Part shown: positions 1-5,919 of the stretch, in pieces
Layout: every line of letters begins with the position of its first letter
Position numbering within the stretch: position 1 is the stretch's first letter
DNA from: Cytophagales bacterium
Lineage (GTDB): Bacteria; Bacteroidota; Bacteroidia; Cytophagales; Spirosomataceae
NCBI GenBank assembly: GCA_028868395.1
Contig: JAGWUO010000084.1
Coordinates: 1 to 5,919 of the forward strand
DNA: 5,919 nucleotides
Direction of reading: 5' to 3'
Notes under the pieces: generated by a model
What the model was told of the DNA's origin: nothing
Seen by the model: the letters and a program-made list of their open reading frames with translations, nothing else
Databases searched by the model: none
Program-made: the position numbers and the translations under genes

Positions 1-1173
1 TGTATCCCGGTTTCTGGCGATCACCAGTCGAAATTAACCTTGATGTCTGAATCCCTTCGTAATGATGGTCGTATTTGGGTTCCTAAGAAACAAAACGATA
101 CACGCAAAGCGAACGAGATTCCAGAAGACGAAAGAGATTACTACTTAGAGCGTCGTTACCCTGCGTTCGGTAACTTAGTACCACGTGATATTGCGTCACG
201 TGCTGCGAAAGAGCGTTGCGATGCAGGTTATGGTGTAGGAACGTCTAAAATGGCGGTTTACTTAGACTATGCTGCGGCGATCATCCGTTACGGAAAAGCA
301 GAAGCGAACAAAAACAATATGCACAATCCATCAGACGAAGAGATTCAAGCGATGGGTAAGGCAGTCGTAAAAGAGAAATACGGTAACTTGTTTGATATGT
401 ACAAGCAAATTACGGGGGAAGATCCATACGAGGTGCCAATGCGTATTTATCCAGCGGTTCACTACACGATGGGTGGATTATGGGTAGATTACAACTTAAT
501 GACTACTGTTCCTGGCTTATACGCTTTAGGAGAGGCTAACTTCTCTGATCACGGCGCGAACCGTTTAGGAGCATCAGCCTTGATGCAAGGTTTAGCAGAT
601 GGTTATTTCGTGATTCCATACACGATCGGTGCTTACTTAGCTTCCGAGATTCGTACACCAGCGATGTCTACGGATTCAGAAGATTTCGTAGCAGCAGAGA
701 AAGCGGTACGTGATCGTTTGGAGACCTTAATGAACATCAAAGGAACGAAGCCAGTGGATTACTTCCACAAGCGTTTAGGCAAGATCATGTGGGATGAGTG
801 TGGTATGGCTCGTAATGCAGAAGGTTTGAAAGCTTCTATCAAGGAAATTCAAGCTCTACAGAAAGAATTCTGGTCAGATGTGAAGATTCCAGGCGAGATC
901 GATAACCTAAACCCTGAATTAGAGAAAGCGGGCCGTGTGGCTGACTTCTTAGAATTAGGCGAGTTAATGTGTATTGATGCCTTGGATCGCAACGAGAGTT
1001 GTGGTGGTCACTTCCGTACAGAATACCAAACAGAAGACGGGGAAGCCCTTCGTGATGACGAGAACTACGCTTATGTAGCGGCTTGGGAATACGAAAAACA
1101 ATCGACTTTCAAACTTCACAAAGAAGAATTGAAATACGAAAACATCAAAATTGCTCAAAGATCTTATAAATAA
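1..1173 (+). CDS. sdhA: Succinate dehydrogenase / fumarate reductase flavoprotein subunit, 3' part (5' end outside window)
   Basis: This subunit carries FAD and interconverts succinate and fumarate in complex II, on the cytoplasmic face of the membrane. The frame is open from base 1 ([14 protein letters not shown]...), so the gene enters the window already in progress; the in-frame TTG at 40 and ATG at 43 are not its start. About 390 residues are present; full-length Bacteroidota homologues are roughly 640-660. Visible active-site signatures, numbered in this fragment, are the PRD motif with the proton-shuttling Arg62, the substrate His154 in VHYTMGG, and Arg188 in HGANRLGAS, which contacts substrate and sits at the FAD-binding segment. 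A C-terminal helical domain starts near residue 237 and contains [10 protein letters not shown]. The protein ends in QRSYK, as I recall for Bacteroidota homologues. sdhB follows after 9 bases, so the two are almost certainly cotranscribed. Dehydrogenase versus reductase direction cannot be decided from sequence. Confidence 0.96.
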   Translation, partial: CIPVSGDHQSKLTLMSESLRNDGRIWVPKKQNDTRKANEIPEDERDYYLERRYPAFGNLVPRDIASRAAKERCDAGYGVGTSKMAVYLDYAAAIIRYGKAEANKNNMHNPSDEEIQAMGKAVVKEKYGNLFDMYKQITGEDPYEVPMRIYPAVHYTMGGLWVDYNLMTTVPGLYALGEANFSDHGANRLGASALMQGLADGYFVIPYTIGAYLASEIRTPAMSTDSEDFVAAEKAVRDRLETLMNIKGTKPVDYFHKRLGKIMWDECGMARNAEGLKASIKEIQALQKEFWSDVKIPGEIDNLNPELEKAGRVADFLELGELMCIDALDRNESCGGHFRTEYQTEDGEALRDDENYAYVAAWEYEKQSTFKLHKEELKYENIKIAQRSYK

Positions 1174-1182
1174 TTCGATACA

Positions 1183-1941
1183 ATGGAAGGACATTTAAAC
1201 CTGACACTCAAAATTTGGAGACAAAAAAATGCAAGCGTAGCTGGTAAGTTCGAAACTTATCAGGTGAGCGGCATCTCCACAGATATGTCATTTTTGGAAA
1301 TGATTGACGTGTTAAACAACCGTTTGATCGAAGAAGGAGATGATCCGGTAGCATTTGACCACGATTGCCGCGAAGGTATTTGCGGTATGTGCTCGATGTA
1401 CATTAACGGTCGCCCTCACGGACCAAACCGTGGCGTTACGACTTGCCAATTACACATGCGTTCGTTCCAAGATGGCGAAACAATTACAGTAGAGCCTTGG
1501 AGAGCGAGTGCGTTCCCGGTAATTAAAGACTTAGTCGTGAACCGTTCTGCCTTTGACCGCATCATCGCGGCAGGAGGTTTCGTTTCAGTAAATACGGGTA
1601 ACGCTCAGGATGCAAACAATCTACCTATTCCTAAAGATGATGCTGACGAGGCATTCGCAGCAGCGGCTTGTATCGGTTGTGGAGCTTGCGTAGCGGCTTG
1701 TAAGAACGCTTCAGCGATGTTGTTTACTTCTGCCAAGATTTCTCAGTTAGCCCTTTTACCTCAAGGTAAAGTGGAAGCTGCGACTCGTGCGCAAGCCATG
1801 GTTGCTCAGATGGATGAAGAAGGATTTGGTGCTTGTTCAAACACCGGTGCTTGCGAGGCTGAATGCCCTAAAGGTATCTCGATTGAGAACATCGCACGTA
1901 TGAACCGCGAATATTTCTCAGCGACATTCTCGTCTAAATAA
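1183..1941 (+). CDS. sdhB: Succinate dehydrogenase / fumarate reductase iron-sulfur subunit
   Basis: This 252-residue subunit passes electrons between the FAD of SdhA and the quinone site in the membrane subunit. All three cluster motifs are present. The [2Fe-2S] ligands are Cys62, Cys67, Cys70 and Cys88 in the N-terminal ferredoxin-like domain. The [11 protein letters not shown] motif supplies Cys163, 166, 169 and 173, and a second group supplies Cys218, Cys224 and Cys228 (CP). By family rule Cys163/166/169/228 bind [4Fe-4S] and Cys173/218/224 bind [3Fe-4S]; the spacings match the Wolinella-type enzyme, except that the Cys70-Cys88 gap is longer. The ATG at 1183 is the only good start; homologues as I recall them begin at about the NLTLKIW segment, so this one has a few extra residues. 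No Shine-Dalgarno sequence is visible, as is common in Bacteroidota. It is the last gene of the sdh operon, since a strong terminator follows 12 bases after the stop. Confidence 0.97.
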   Translation: MEGHLNLTLKIWRQKNASVAGKFETYQVSGISTDMSFLEMIDVLNNRLIEEGDDPVAFDHDCREGICGMCSMYINGRPHGPNRGVTTCQLHMRSFQDGETITVEPWRASAFPVIKDLVVNRSAFDRIIAAGGFVSVNTGNAQDANNLPIPKDDADEAFAAAACIGCGACVAACKNASAMLFTSAKISQLALLPQGKVEAATRAQAMVAQMDEEGFGACSNTGACEAECPKGISIENIARMNREYFSATFSSK

Positions 1942-1953
1942 TTTTCAATTGAT

Positions 1954-1983
1954 AGCCCCTGGATGCAATTTCAGGGGCTTTTT
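1954..1983 (+). terminator. Intrinsic terminator of the sdh operon
   Basis: AGCCCCTG (1954-1961) pairs perfectly with CAGGGGCT (1972-1979). The stem can extend inwards by a G-T wobble and an A-T pair around the loop TGCAAT (1964-1969). A run of five T follows at 1979-1983, its first base shared with the stem. It lies 12 bases after the sdhB stop. The ATG at 1963, which would give the longest tdk reading frame, falls inside this hairpin. Confidence 0.88.
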
Positions 1984-1989
1984 ACGCCC

Positions 1990-2574
1990 TTGTTTTTAGA
2001 ACCTACCCATTCCAAATCTGCTGAACGCAATCCACCTGCTGGTTGGATTGAAGTGATATGCGGTTCGATGTTCTCTGGTAAAACAGAAGAACTGATTCGC
2101 CGTTTGAAGCGTGCAAAAATAGCCCAAATGCGGGTCGAAATCTTCAAACCGATGGCAGATACCCGCTACCACGATGAAGATATTGTTTCTCACAACCAAA
2201 ACTCCATCCGTTCCACCCCAGTCAATAACTCCGGTGAAATACTATTACTTGCTGGCGATTGCGATGTGATAGGGTTAGATGAAGTACAATTCTTTGATGA
2301 GAACATCGTAGAGGTTTGCAATACGCTAGCTAATCAAGGTAAGCGAATTATCATAGCAGGATTGGATATGGACTTCAAAGGTAATCCTTTTGGGCCTATG
2401 CCGGGTTTAATGGCTATCGCAGAATTCGTCACCAAAGTACATGCTGTTTGTGTGAACTGTGGCGCAGCCGCCCATTATTCGTACCGCAAGGTGGAGCAAC
2501 AACAAACCGTTTTATTAGGAGAAACTGAGTCCTATGAGGCTCGATGCCGTTCTTGCTTCCATGGCGAAAACTAA
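1990..2574 (+). CDS. tdk: Thymidine kinase (type II, zinc-lid), probable TTG start
   Basis: This cytosolic salvage enzyme phosphorylates thymidine to dTMP using ATP. With the start placed at TTG 1990 the protein has 194 residues, normal for the family, and begins MFLEP, the N-terminus I recall for Bacteroidota homologues. The frame runs back to an ATG at 1963, but that lies within the sdh terminator hairpin, and the next in-frame Met (residue 27) is inside the P-loop and cannot be the start. Domains in order: Walker A GSMFSGKT (25-32); the DTRY segment (57-60); DEVQFF (97-102) with the catalytic-base Glu98; [15 protein letters not shown] (124-138); and a lasso/lid zinc site with all four cysteines, Cys154, Cys157, Cys186 and Cys189. 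Only six bases separate the terminator T-run from the start, and no ribosome-binding site is seen, so expression must come from read-through or from a promoter near the sdhB end. The gene overlaps the next one. Confidence 0.93.
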   Translation: MFLEPTHSKSAERNPPAGWIEVICGSMFSGKTEELIRRLKRAKIAQMRVEIFKPMADTRYHDEDIVSHNQNSIRSTPVNNSGEILLLAGDCDVIGLDEVQFFDENIVEVCNTLANQGKRIIIAGLDMDFKGNPFGPMPGLMAIAEFVTKVHAVCVNCGAAAHYSYRKVEQQQTVLLGETESYEARCRSCFHGEN

Positions 2575-3025
2575 AGACCCCTCTTTTCGGAAACTGATTC
2601 AACGACTCGTGGCGCGCAAGCCTAAGAATTTGGACCAGCAATTTTTACAAGCTCATGAGGAGGTGTTTGAAAAAACAGATTGCCTAACGTGTGGCAATTG
2701 TTGCCGCACCACAAGTCCCATGTGGAATGATACGGATATCCAGCGCGTTTCTCATCTTTTCAAAATGAAGACTTCCGCATTCTTGGATGCCTATTTAGTT
2801 CAAGATTCAGATGGAGATTGGGTATACCCTAAAGCCCCTTGCCCCTTTTTAGATCTAGAGGACAACAAGTGTGGGATCTATGATCACCGCCCCAAAGCCT
2901 GCCGCGAATACCCGCATACGGACCGAAAAAACATCATGGGGATTTTGGGATTAACCCAGAAAAATGCGCTTATATGCCCCGCAGTAACGCAAATCCTTGA
3001 AAAAATCGAGCAAATTTACAGTTGA
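2534..3025 (+). CDS. YkgJ-type CxxCxxCC cysteine-cluster protein
   Basis: This is a small soluble protein of 163 residues from the family annotated as a putative zinc- or iron-chelating domain; no precise function is established. Eight cysteines are present: Cys50, 53, 56 and 57 form CLTCGNCC, followed by Cys103 (PCPFL), Cys113 (CGIYDHRP), Cys123 (ACREYPHTD) and Cys148 (ICPA). This order is the family signature and suggests a bound metal or Fe-S cluster. I see no signal peptide or membrane segment. The start is uncertain. ATG 2534 overlaps tdk by 41 bases and has AGGAG about 13 bases upstream; ATG 2561 would overlap by 14 and yield MAKTKDPS. I prefer 2534 because recalled homologues have roughly this much sequence ahead of the KNLD segment. 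Its arginine codons are CGC, CGA, CGG and AGG with no CGT, unlike the CGT-rich sdh genes, consistent with lower expression. It is probably cotranscribed with tdk. Confidence 0.85.
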   Translation: MRLDAVLASMAKTKDPSFRKLIQRLVARKPKNLDQQFLQAHEEVFEKTDCLTCGNCCRTTSPMWNDTDIQRVSHLFKMKTSAFLDAYLVQDSDGDWVYPKAPCPFLDLEDNKCGIYDHRPKACREYPHTDRKNIMGILGLTQKNALICPAVTQILEKIEQIYS

Positions 3026-3036
3026 GCCACATTTGA

Positions 3037-3068
3037 TTTGAAATTCACGTCAAAAATCGGCAATTTCG
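3037..3068 (+). promoter_or_regulatory. Possible weak promoter for the ROK kinase gene
   Basis: In the 63-base gap before the ROK gene, TTTG at 3037-3040 (a second copy is at 3032-3035) is followed after 20 bases by CAATTTCG at 3061-3068. The latter matches four of the six fixed positions of the Bacteroidota -7 element TAnnTTTG. Spacing is right for a -33/-7 pair, and it would leave a leader of about 15 bases. The match is loose and AT-rich sequence gives such hits by chance. Confidence 0.3.
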
Positions 3069-3088
3069 TAATTCAATAAATCAAACTT

Positions 3089-4006
3089 ATGGCAGCAGCA
3101 GAATACTTAGGAATCGATGTAGGTGGAACCGGCGTTAAAATGGGAATCGTCCACGCAGACACAGGTCAAATCAACAATTTTCAAAGTTACGATACTGCTA
3201 CCTGGAGAGAATCACACCACTTTTTAGAGCGTTTAGCGGATGCGATTGCTTTGCAATTGTACCAACACAAGAACGTGAAGAAAGTGGGAATCGGCCTTCC
3301 AGGTATCCTGACGAAGGATCGCCGTACCTTAATCGAGATCACGGCAATTCCTGAAATTGATGGGTCTCCTATGATTGATATGTTGGAGAAGCGCTTCCCA
3401 GAGCATGCTTTCTTCATGGAAAATGATGCGAACGCAGCCGCTTTAGGGGAATTTTATTTCTCTCCTGAAAAGGCTACTATGCCAGAGGATTTCATTTTCA
3501 TTACTTTAGGAACGGGTGTAGGTGGAGCTGCTGTCATTGACCGTAAAATCTTCCTAGGTGGGGATGGTAATGCGATGGAACCAGGTCACGTTCCTTCCCG
3601 CGATGGAAAAGTATTAGAGCGCAATGTAGGAAAGAAAGAGTTATTGCAAATGGCAACTGCCATGCGCGCCGCCTACACGGGAAAAACGTCTCTTCCTGCA
3701 GATGGGACAATTTCTACTACTGCCTTAGTGGTAGGAGCAGAAGAAGGAGATGAATTAGCTTTAGCTATTTGGAATGAAGTGGGATCCTTATTAGGAGATA
3801 TGTTAGTATCCTTAATTCGTATCCTAGATATCAAAAATATCTTTATAGGTGGCGGATTATCAGCCTCTTATGACTTTATTTTACCAAGTATGGAGAAGCA
3901 GTTAAATTACTGGTTAACTCCTGCTTATTTGGAAAAATTAACCATTAAAAAAGCCTTATTAGGCAACGACGCAGGCCTTTTAGGGGCTGCTTCGCTTTGT
4001 TTTTAA
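3089..4006 (+). CDS. ROK-family sugar kinase, polyphosphate-glucokinase-like, without the ROK zinc motif
   Basis: This is a probable cytosolic hexose kinase of 305 residues in the ASKHA/ROK superfamily. The phosphate-binding loop is DVGGTGVK (10-17), GLPG is at 69-72, the catalytic Asp113 lies in ENDANAAALGE (111-121), TLGTGVGGA at 139-147 is the second phosphate loop, and IFIGGGLS at 251-258 is the adenosine-side motif. The sugar-contacting E-x-G-H motif is kept as Glu164 to His167. The zinc-binding CxCGxxGCLE that normally follows that His is absent: the segment reads GKVLERNVGKKEL, and the only cysteine in the protein is Cys304. Both this loss and the N-terminal pattern GIDVGG-G-K-GIV-DTGQ recall actinobacterial polyphosphate glucokinases, although this protein is longer than those (about 265). 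Glucose as substrate, and ATP or polyphosphate as donor, are inference. The ATG at 3089 is preceded by an A/T-rich leader and gives a normal N-terminus. Neighbours give no pathway clue. Confidence 0.88.
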   Translation: MAAAEYLGIDVGGTGVKMGIVHADTGQINNFQSYDTATWRESHHFLERLADAIALQLYQHKNVKKVGIGLPGILTKDRRTLIEITAIPEIDGSPMIDMLEKRFPEHAFFMENDANAAALGEFYFSPEKATMPEDFIFITLGTGVGGAAVIDRKIFLGGDGNAMEPGHVPSRDGKVLERNVGKKELLQMATAMRAAYTGKTSLPADGTISTTALVVGAEEGDELALAIWNEVGSLLGDMLVSLIRILDIKNIFIGGGLSASYDFILPSMEKQLNYWLTPAYLEKLTIKKALLGNDAGLLGAASLCF

Positions 4007-4030
4007 AGGAAACAGCCTAGAACAGGCTAA

Positions 4031-4071
4031 TTAGAATTGAATTTGTTTGATAAATTCAACTTTAATTCTAA
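4031..4071 (+). repeat. AT-rich inverted repeat overlapping the acpP promoter
   Basis: Two nested dyads are seen. TTGAATTT (4037-4044) is the exact reverse complement of AAATTCAA (4052-4059), with the 7-base spacer GTTTGAT. TTAGAATT (4031-4038) is the exact reverse complement of AATTCTAA (4064-4071). As one structure, the outer six pairs (4031-4036 with 4066-4071) enclose the inner eight pairs with a one-sided bulge at 4060-4065. The -33 TTTG box falls in the central spacer. No T-run follows, so it is a poor terminator; an operator is the more likely role, but this is inference. Confidence 0.6.
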
Positions 4072-4077
4072 TCTTTG
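4046..4077 (+). promoter_or_regulatory. Bacteroidota-type promoter for acpP
   Basis: TTTG at 4046-4049 is a -33 element. After 20 bases AATCTTTG (4070-4077) matches five of six fixed positions of the -7 consensus TAnnTTTG, and the following C is also typical. Transcription would start near 4083, giving a leader of about 26 bases that is A-rich just before the acpP ATG, as usual for strongly translated Bacteroidota genes. This promoter lies within any acpP frame extended to the upstream TTG at 4037, so that extension is wrong. Confidence 0.65.
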
Positions 4078-4108
4078 CATCGTTTTTGAACCCCAAAATA
4101 ATATTAAA

Positions 4109-4345
4109 ATGTCAGATATTGCAGAAAAAGTAAAAAGCATCATCGTTGAAAAATTAGGTGTAGAAGCATCAGAAGTTACTCCTGAGGCATCTTTCACAAA
4201 CGATTTGGGAGCTGACTCTCTAGATACAGTTGAGTTAATCATGGAATTCGAAAAAGAATTCTCTGTTTCTATTCCAGATGATCAAGCGGAGAACATCCAA
4301 ACAGTAGGCCAAGCTATTACTTATTTGGAAGAGAACGCAAAGTAA
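4109..4345 (+). CDS. acpP: Acyl carrier protein
   Basis: This small acidic cytosolic protein carries fatty-acid intermediates on a 4'-phosphopantetheine arm. Starting at ATG 4109 it has 78 residues, the standard length, and begins MSDIAEKVK. The prosthetic-group site is Ser37 in the [10 protein letters not shown] motif (34-43), followed by the acidic recognition helix (EFEKEF) and the typical [15 protein letters not shown] stretch. An in-frame TTG at 4037 would add 24 residues, but they are unlike any ACP and overlap the promoter, so I reject that start. fabF, its condensing enzyme, lies 118 bases downstream, followed by rnc; this order is conserved in many bacteria. The long gap to fabF contains a possible attenuator, which would fit the need for much more ACP than FabF. 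Confidence 0.97.
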   Translation: MSDIAEKVKSIIVEKLGVEASEVTPEASFTNDLGADSLDTVELIMEFEKEFSVSIPDDQAENIQTVGQAITYLEENAK

Positions 4346-4365
4346 TCGAAGCAACCATAAAAATT

Positions 4366-4438
4366 ATGTCAATTGGTAAACAGTAATCAGGTGGATTTTT
4401 CCATAGGATTTCTCGAACTAATTGACATTTTTTATTTT
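4366..4438 (+). terminator. Possible attenuator / weak terminator between acpP and fabF
   Basis: ATGTCAATTGGT (4366-4377) pairs with ACTAATTGACAT (4417-4428) through 12 consecutive pairs, 11 Watson-Crick and one G-U. Nine of these form a perfect ATGTCAATT / AATTGACAT repeat. Six T follow at 4428-4433 (the first shared with the stem), then A and four more T. The 39-base loop contains a small TGGA/TCCA hairpin at 4392-4403. Position and T-run suggest transcription termination, but the stem is AT-rich and the loop is long, so it is probably leaky; an RNA-processing site is an alternative. Confidence 0.5.
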
Positions 4439-4463
4439 AAGCAGATTCATAAATAACAAGAAT

Positions 4464-5711
4464 ATGGAGTTAAAACGAGTAGTTGTCACGGGCTTAGGCG
4501 CCCTAACCCCCATCGGGAACACAGTTAGTGAATATTGGGATGGATTGAAAAACGGCGTAAGCGGTTGTGGACCCATCACGAAATTCGATGCGGAAAAATT
4601 CAGAACTCGTTTTGCTTGTGAATTAAAGAACTTCAAGGTAGAAGATTTTATCAATGCCAAAGAAGCGCGTAAAATGGATCCATTCACTCAATACGCAGTA
4701 GTGGCAGCTGATGAGGCTATCGCTGATGCGAATTTTGACATGGAGACTTTGAATAAAAACAAAGTAGGCGTTATCTGGGGATCAGGTATCGGTGGTTTGA
4801 AGACTTTTGAAGACGAAATGATTTATTTCGGACAAGGAGACGGAACCCCTAAAATCAATCCATTCTTTATTCCTAAGATGATTGCAGATTCATCTTCAGG
4901 CCAAATTTCTATCCGCAACGGATTCCGTGGTCCTAACTACGTTACAGTATCAGCTTGTTCTTCAGCGAACAACGCAATCATTGATGCTTTCAACTACATC
5001 CGCACTGGCCGTATCAACGTATGTGTAACAGGTGGTTCTGAAGCACCAGTGACGATAGCCTCAGTAGGTGGTTTCACGGCAATGCACGCGATGTCTACCC
5101 GTAATGACGATCCAGCAACGGCTTCTCGTCCTTATGACGTGGATCGCGATGGTTTCGTGGTAGGTGAAGGTGCAGGTGCCTTAATTTTAGAAGAATACGA
5201 ACACGCAAAAGCGCGTGGTGCGAAAATATATGCTGAATTAATCGGTGGAGGTTTCTCATCGGATGCACACCACATTACGGCTCCACACCCAGAGGGTTAT
5301 GGCGCTTTATTGTCGATGATCGATGCCTTAGAAGATGCAAACATCAAGCCTGAAGAGGTAGATTATGTGAATACACACGGTACATCGACTCCGATCGGTG
5401 ATCCACAAGAGATTAAAGCAATCGTCGATTGTTTTGGTGAGCACGCTTATAAATTAGCCATCTCTTCGACTAAGTCGATGACAGGTCACTTATTGGGTGG
5501 TGCAGGCGCAGTAGAGGCGGTAGCGTCTGTATTAGCCATTCAACACCAATTTGTCCCTCCTACCATCAATGTCTTTAACCGCGATCCTGAAATCGATCAA
5601 CGCATCGACTTAACGGAGAACGTAGGTAAAGCACGTAAAATTGACGTGGCATTGAGCAACGGATTTGGTTTCGGTGGTCACAACGCGACGGTTATTTTCA
5701 GAAAAATCTAA
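4464..5711 (+). CDS. fabF: 3-oxoacyl-[acyl-carrier-protein] synthase II (KAS II)
   Basis: This condensing enzyme of type II fatty-acid synthesis extends acyl-ACP by two carbons with malonyl-ACP, in the cytosol. Starting at ATG 4464 it has 415 residues, the normal FabF length, and begins MELKRVVVTGLGALTPIG, a classic KAS II N-terminus. The frame opens further back, at a TTG (4422), but that codon lies within the putative attenuator stem, so it is rejected. The catalytic triad is complete: Cys165 in SACSS, His305 in NTHGTSTPIGD, and His342 in KSMTGHLLGGAGA (with Lys337). The C-terminal gating loop reads NGFGFGGHN (399-407), with His where many proteobacterial enzymes have Thr; I recall the His form as usual in Bacteroidota. 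The leader is A-rich (AAATAACAAGAAT) without a Shine-Dalgarno. rnc starts 7 bases after the stop, so the two are cotranscribed. Confidence 0.97.
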   Translation: MELKRVVVTGLGALTPIGNTVSEYWDGLKNGVSGCGPITKFDAEKFRTRFACELKNFKVEDFINAKEARKMDPFTQYAVVAADEAIADANFDMETLNKNKVGVIWGSGIGGLKTFEDEMIYFGQGDGTPKINPFFIPKMIADSSSGQISIRNGFRGPNYVTVSACSSANNAIIDAFNYIRTGRINVCVTGGSEAPVTIASVGGFTAMHAMSTRNDDPATASRPYDVDRDGFVVGEGAGALILEEYEHAKARGAKIYAELIGGGFSSDAHHITAPHPEGYGALLSMIDALEDANIKPEEVDYVNTHGTSTPIGDPQEIKAIVDCFGEHAYKLAISSTKSMTGHLLGGAGAVEAVASVLAIQHQFVPPTINVFNRDPEIDQRIDLTENVGKARKIDVALSNGFGFGGHNATVIFRKI

Positions 5712-5718
5712 GACAAAT

Positions 5719-5919
5719 ATGGCCGTAAAATCTCTCCTAAACTGGTTAGATCCGATTCGACTAGACGAACGAGAGAAATTCTTAAAGAAATCGGTTACAC
5801 ATCTTATTGGGGCTAGTCCGAGTAATTTAACGTTATACAGACTAGCCTTTTTACATTCTTCTGCCTCAAAGGAGAGTGTTTCAGAAAACTACAAAGAGTC
5901 GAATGAACGCCTAGAATTT
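5719..5919 (+). CDS. rnc: Ribonuclease III, 5' part (3' end outside window)
   Basis: RNase III cleaves double-stranded RNA, including rRNA precursors. Only the first 67 codons are present. The protein begins MAVKSLLNWLDPIRLDERE and continues through YRLAFLHSS (residues 42-50), where family members have the Y-x-x-A-F/L-x-H-x-S pattern, to ESNERLEF at the window edge. That last segment is the start of the family signature NERLEFLGD, which carries catalytic acidic residues; the Glu of ERLEF is in view but the following Asp is not. The catalytic core and the C-terminal dsRNA-binding domain lie beyond the window. The ATG is 7 bases after the fabF stop, preceded by ACAAAT, with no Shine-Dalgarno. 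Position after acpP and fabF is the conserved arrangement and supports the call. Confidence 0.92.
   Translation, partial: MAVKSLLNWLDPIRLDEREKFLKKSVTHLIGASPSNLTLYRLAFLHSSASKESVSENYKESNERLEF

Noticed and set aside
43..45. ATG near the window start as the beginning of the flavoprotein gene
   Set aside because: The frame is open to base 1 and the upstream codons encode the conserved [12 protein letters not shown] segment from mid-protein, so the gene is simply cut by the window edge.
964..1194. Minus-strand reading frame of 76 codons inside sdhA
   Set aside because: It lies opposite a clearly coding, conserved sdhA segment, shows no recognisable motif and is a shadow frame. The same applies to minus-strand frames at 1996-2199, 2429-2641, 3187-3417, 4027-4242 and 4418-4687.
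1914..1946. Possible tdk promoter: TTTC (1914-1917), 21 bases, TAATTTTC (1939-1946)
   Set aside because: Both boxes deviate from consensus and the terminator would sit in the leader between it and tdk; too weak to list as a feature.
4014..4028. Small hairpin AGCCT-AGAAC-AGGCT after the ROK gene
   Set aside because: It has only five pairs and no T-run follows, so it is not convincing as a terminator.
4037..4108. 24-residue N-terminal extension of AcpP from a TTG
   Set aside because: It overlaps the promoter elements and adds sequence not seen in acyl carrier proteins; ATG 4109 gives the standard 78 residues.
4422..4463. 14-residue N-terminal extension of FabF from a TTG
   Set aside because: The codon falls in the 3' arm and T-run of the inverted repeat; ATG 4464 gives the canonical FabF N-terminus.

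Overview
The window looks like an ordinary chromosomal stretch of a member of the Bacteroidota. The evidence is protein-level resemblance (a Wolinella/Bacteroides-type succinate dehydrogenase SdhA/SdhB pair, and a thymidine kinase that begins MFLEP), the absence of Shine-Dalgarno motifs before most genes, A-rich leaders, and a TTTG / TAnnTTTG-type promoter ahead of acpP. Within the phylum I lean towards Cytophagales, but this is weak and rests on recalled similarity. All genes are on the plus strand and packed tightly. I see no mobile element, CRISPR array, tRNA or rRNA.

Layout. (1) 1-1941 holds the 3' part of sdhA and the complete sdhB, nine bases apart, closed by a clear intrinsic terminator at 1954-1983. 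(2) 1990-3025 holds tdk (thymidine kinase), probably starting at a TTG just after that terminator, overlapped by a small CxxCxxCC cysteine-cluster (YkgJ-type) gene. (3) 3089-4006 holds a ROK-family sugar kinase that lacks the family's usual zinc-binding cysteines and recalls polyphosphate glucokinases in places. (4) 4031-5919 holds acpP, fabF and the start of rnc, a gene order conserved in many bacteria. It is preceded by a Bacteroidota-type promoter embedded in an AT-rich inverted repeat. A 12-bp inverted repeat followed by a T-rich run lies between acpP and fabF and may be an attenuator.

How the genes fit together. SdhA and SdhB are the catalytic and electron-transfer subunits of respiratory complex II; their membrane partner should lie upstream of the window. 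Tdk salvages thymidine. AcpP carries growing acyl chains and FabF elongates them. RNase III (rnc) processes rRNA and double-stranded RNA and is linked to the fatty-acid genes by position only.

I found no convincing undescribed system. The items worth a second look are regulatory (the acpP promoter dyad and the acpP-fabF attenuator candidate), the zinc-motif-less ROK kinase, and the TTG start and terminator arrangement at tdk. Several obvious longest-ORF starts (tdk, acpP, fabF) are wrong and are corrected here.
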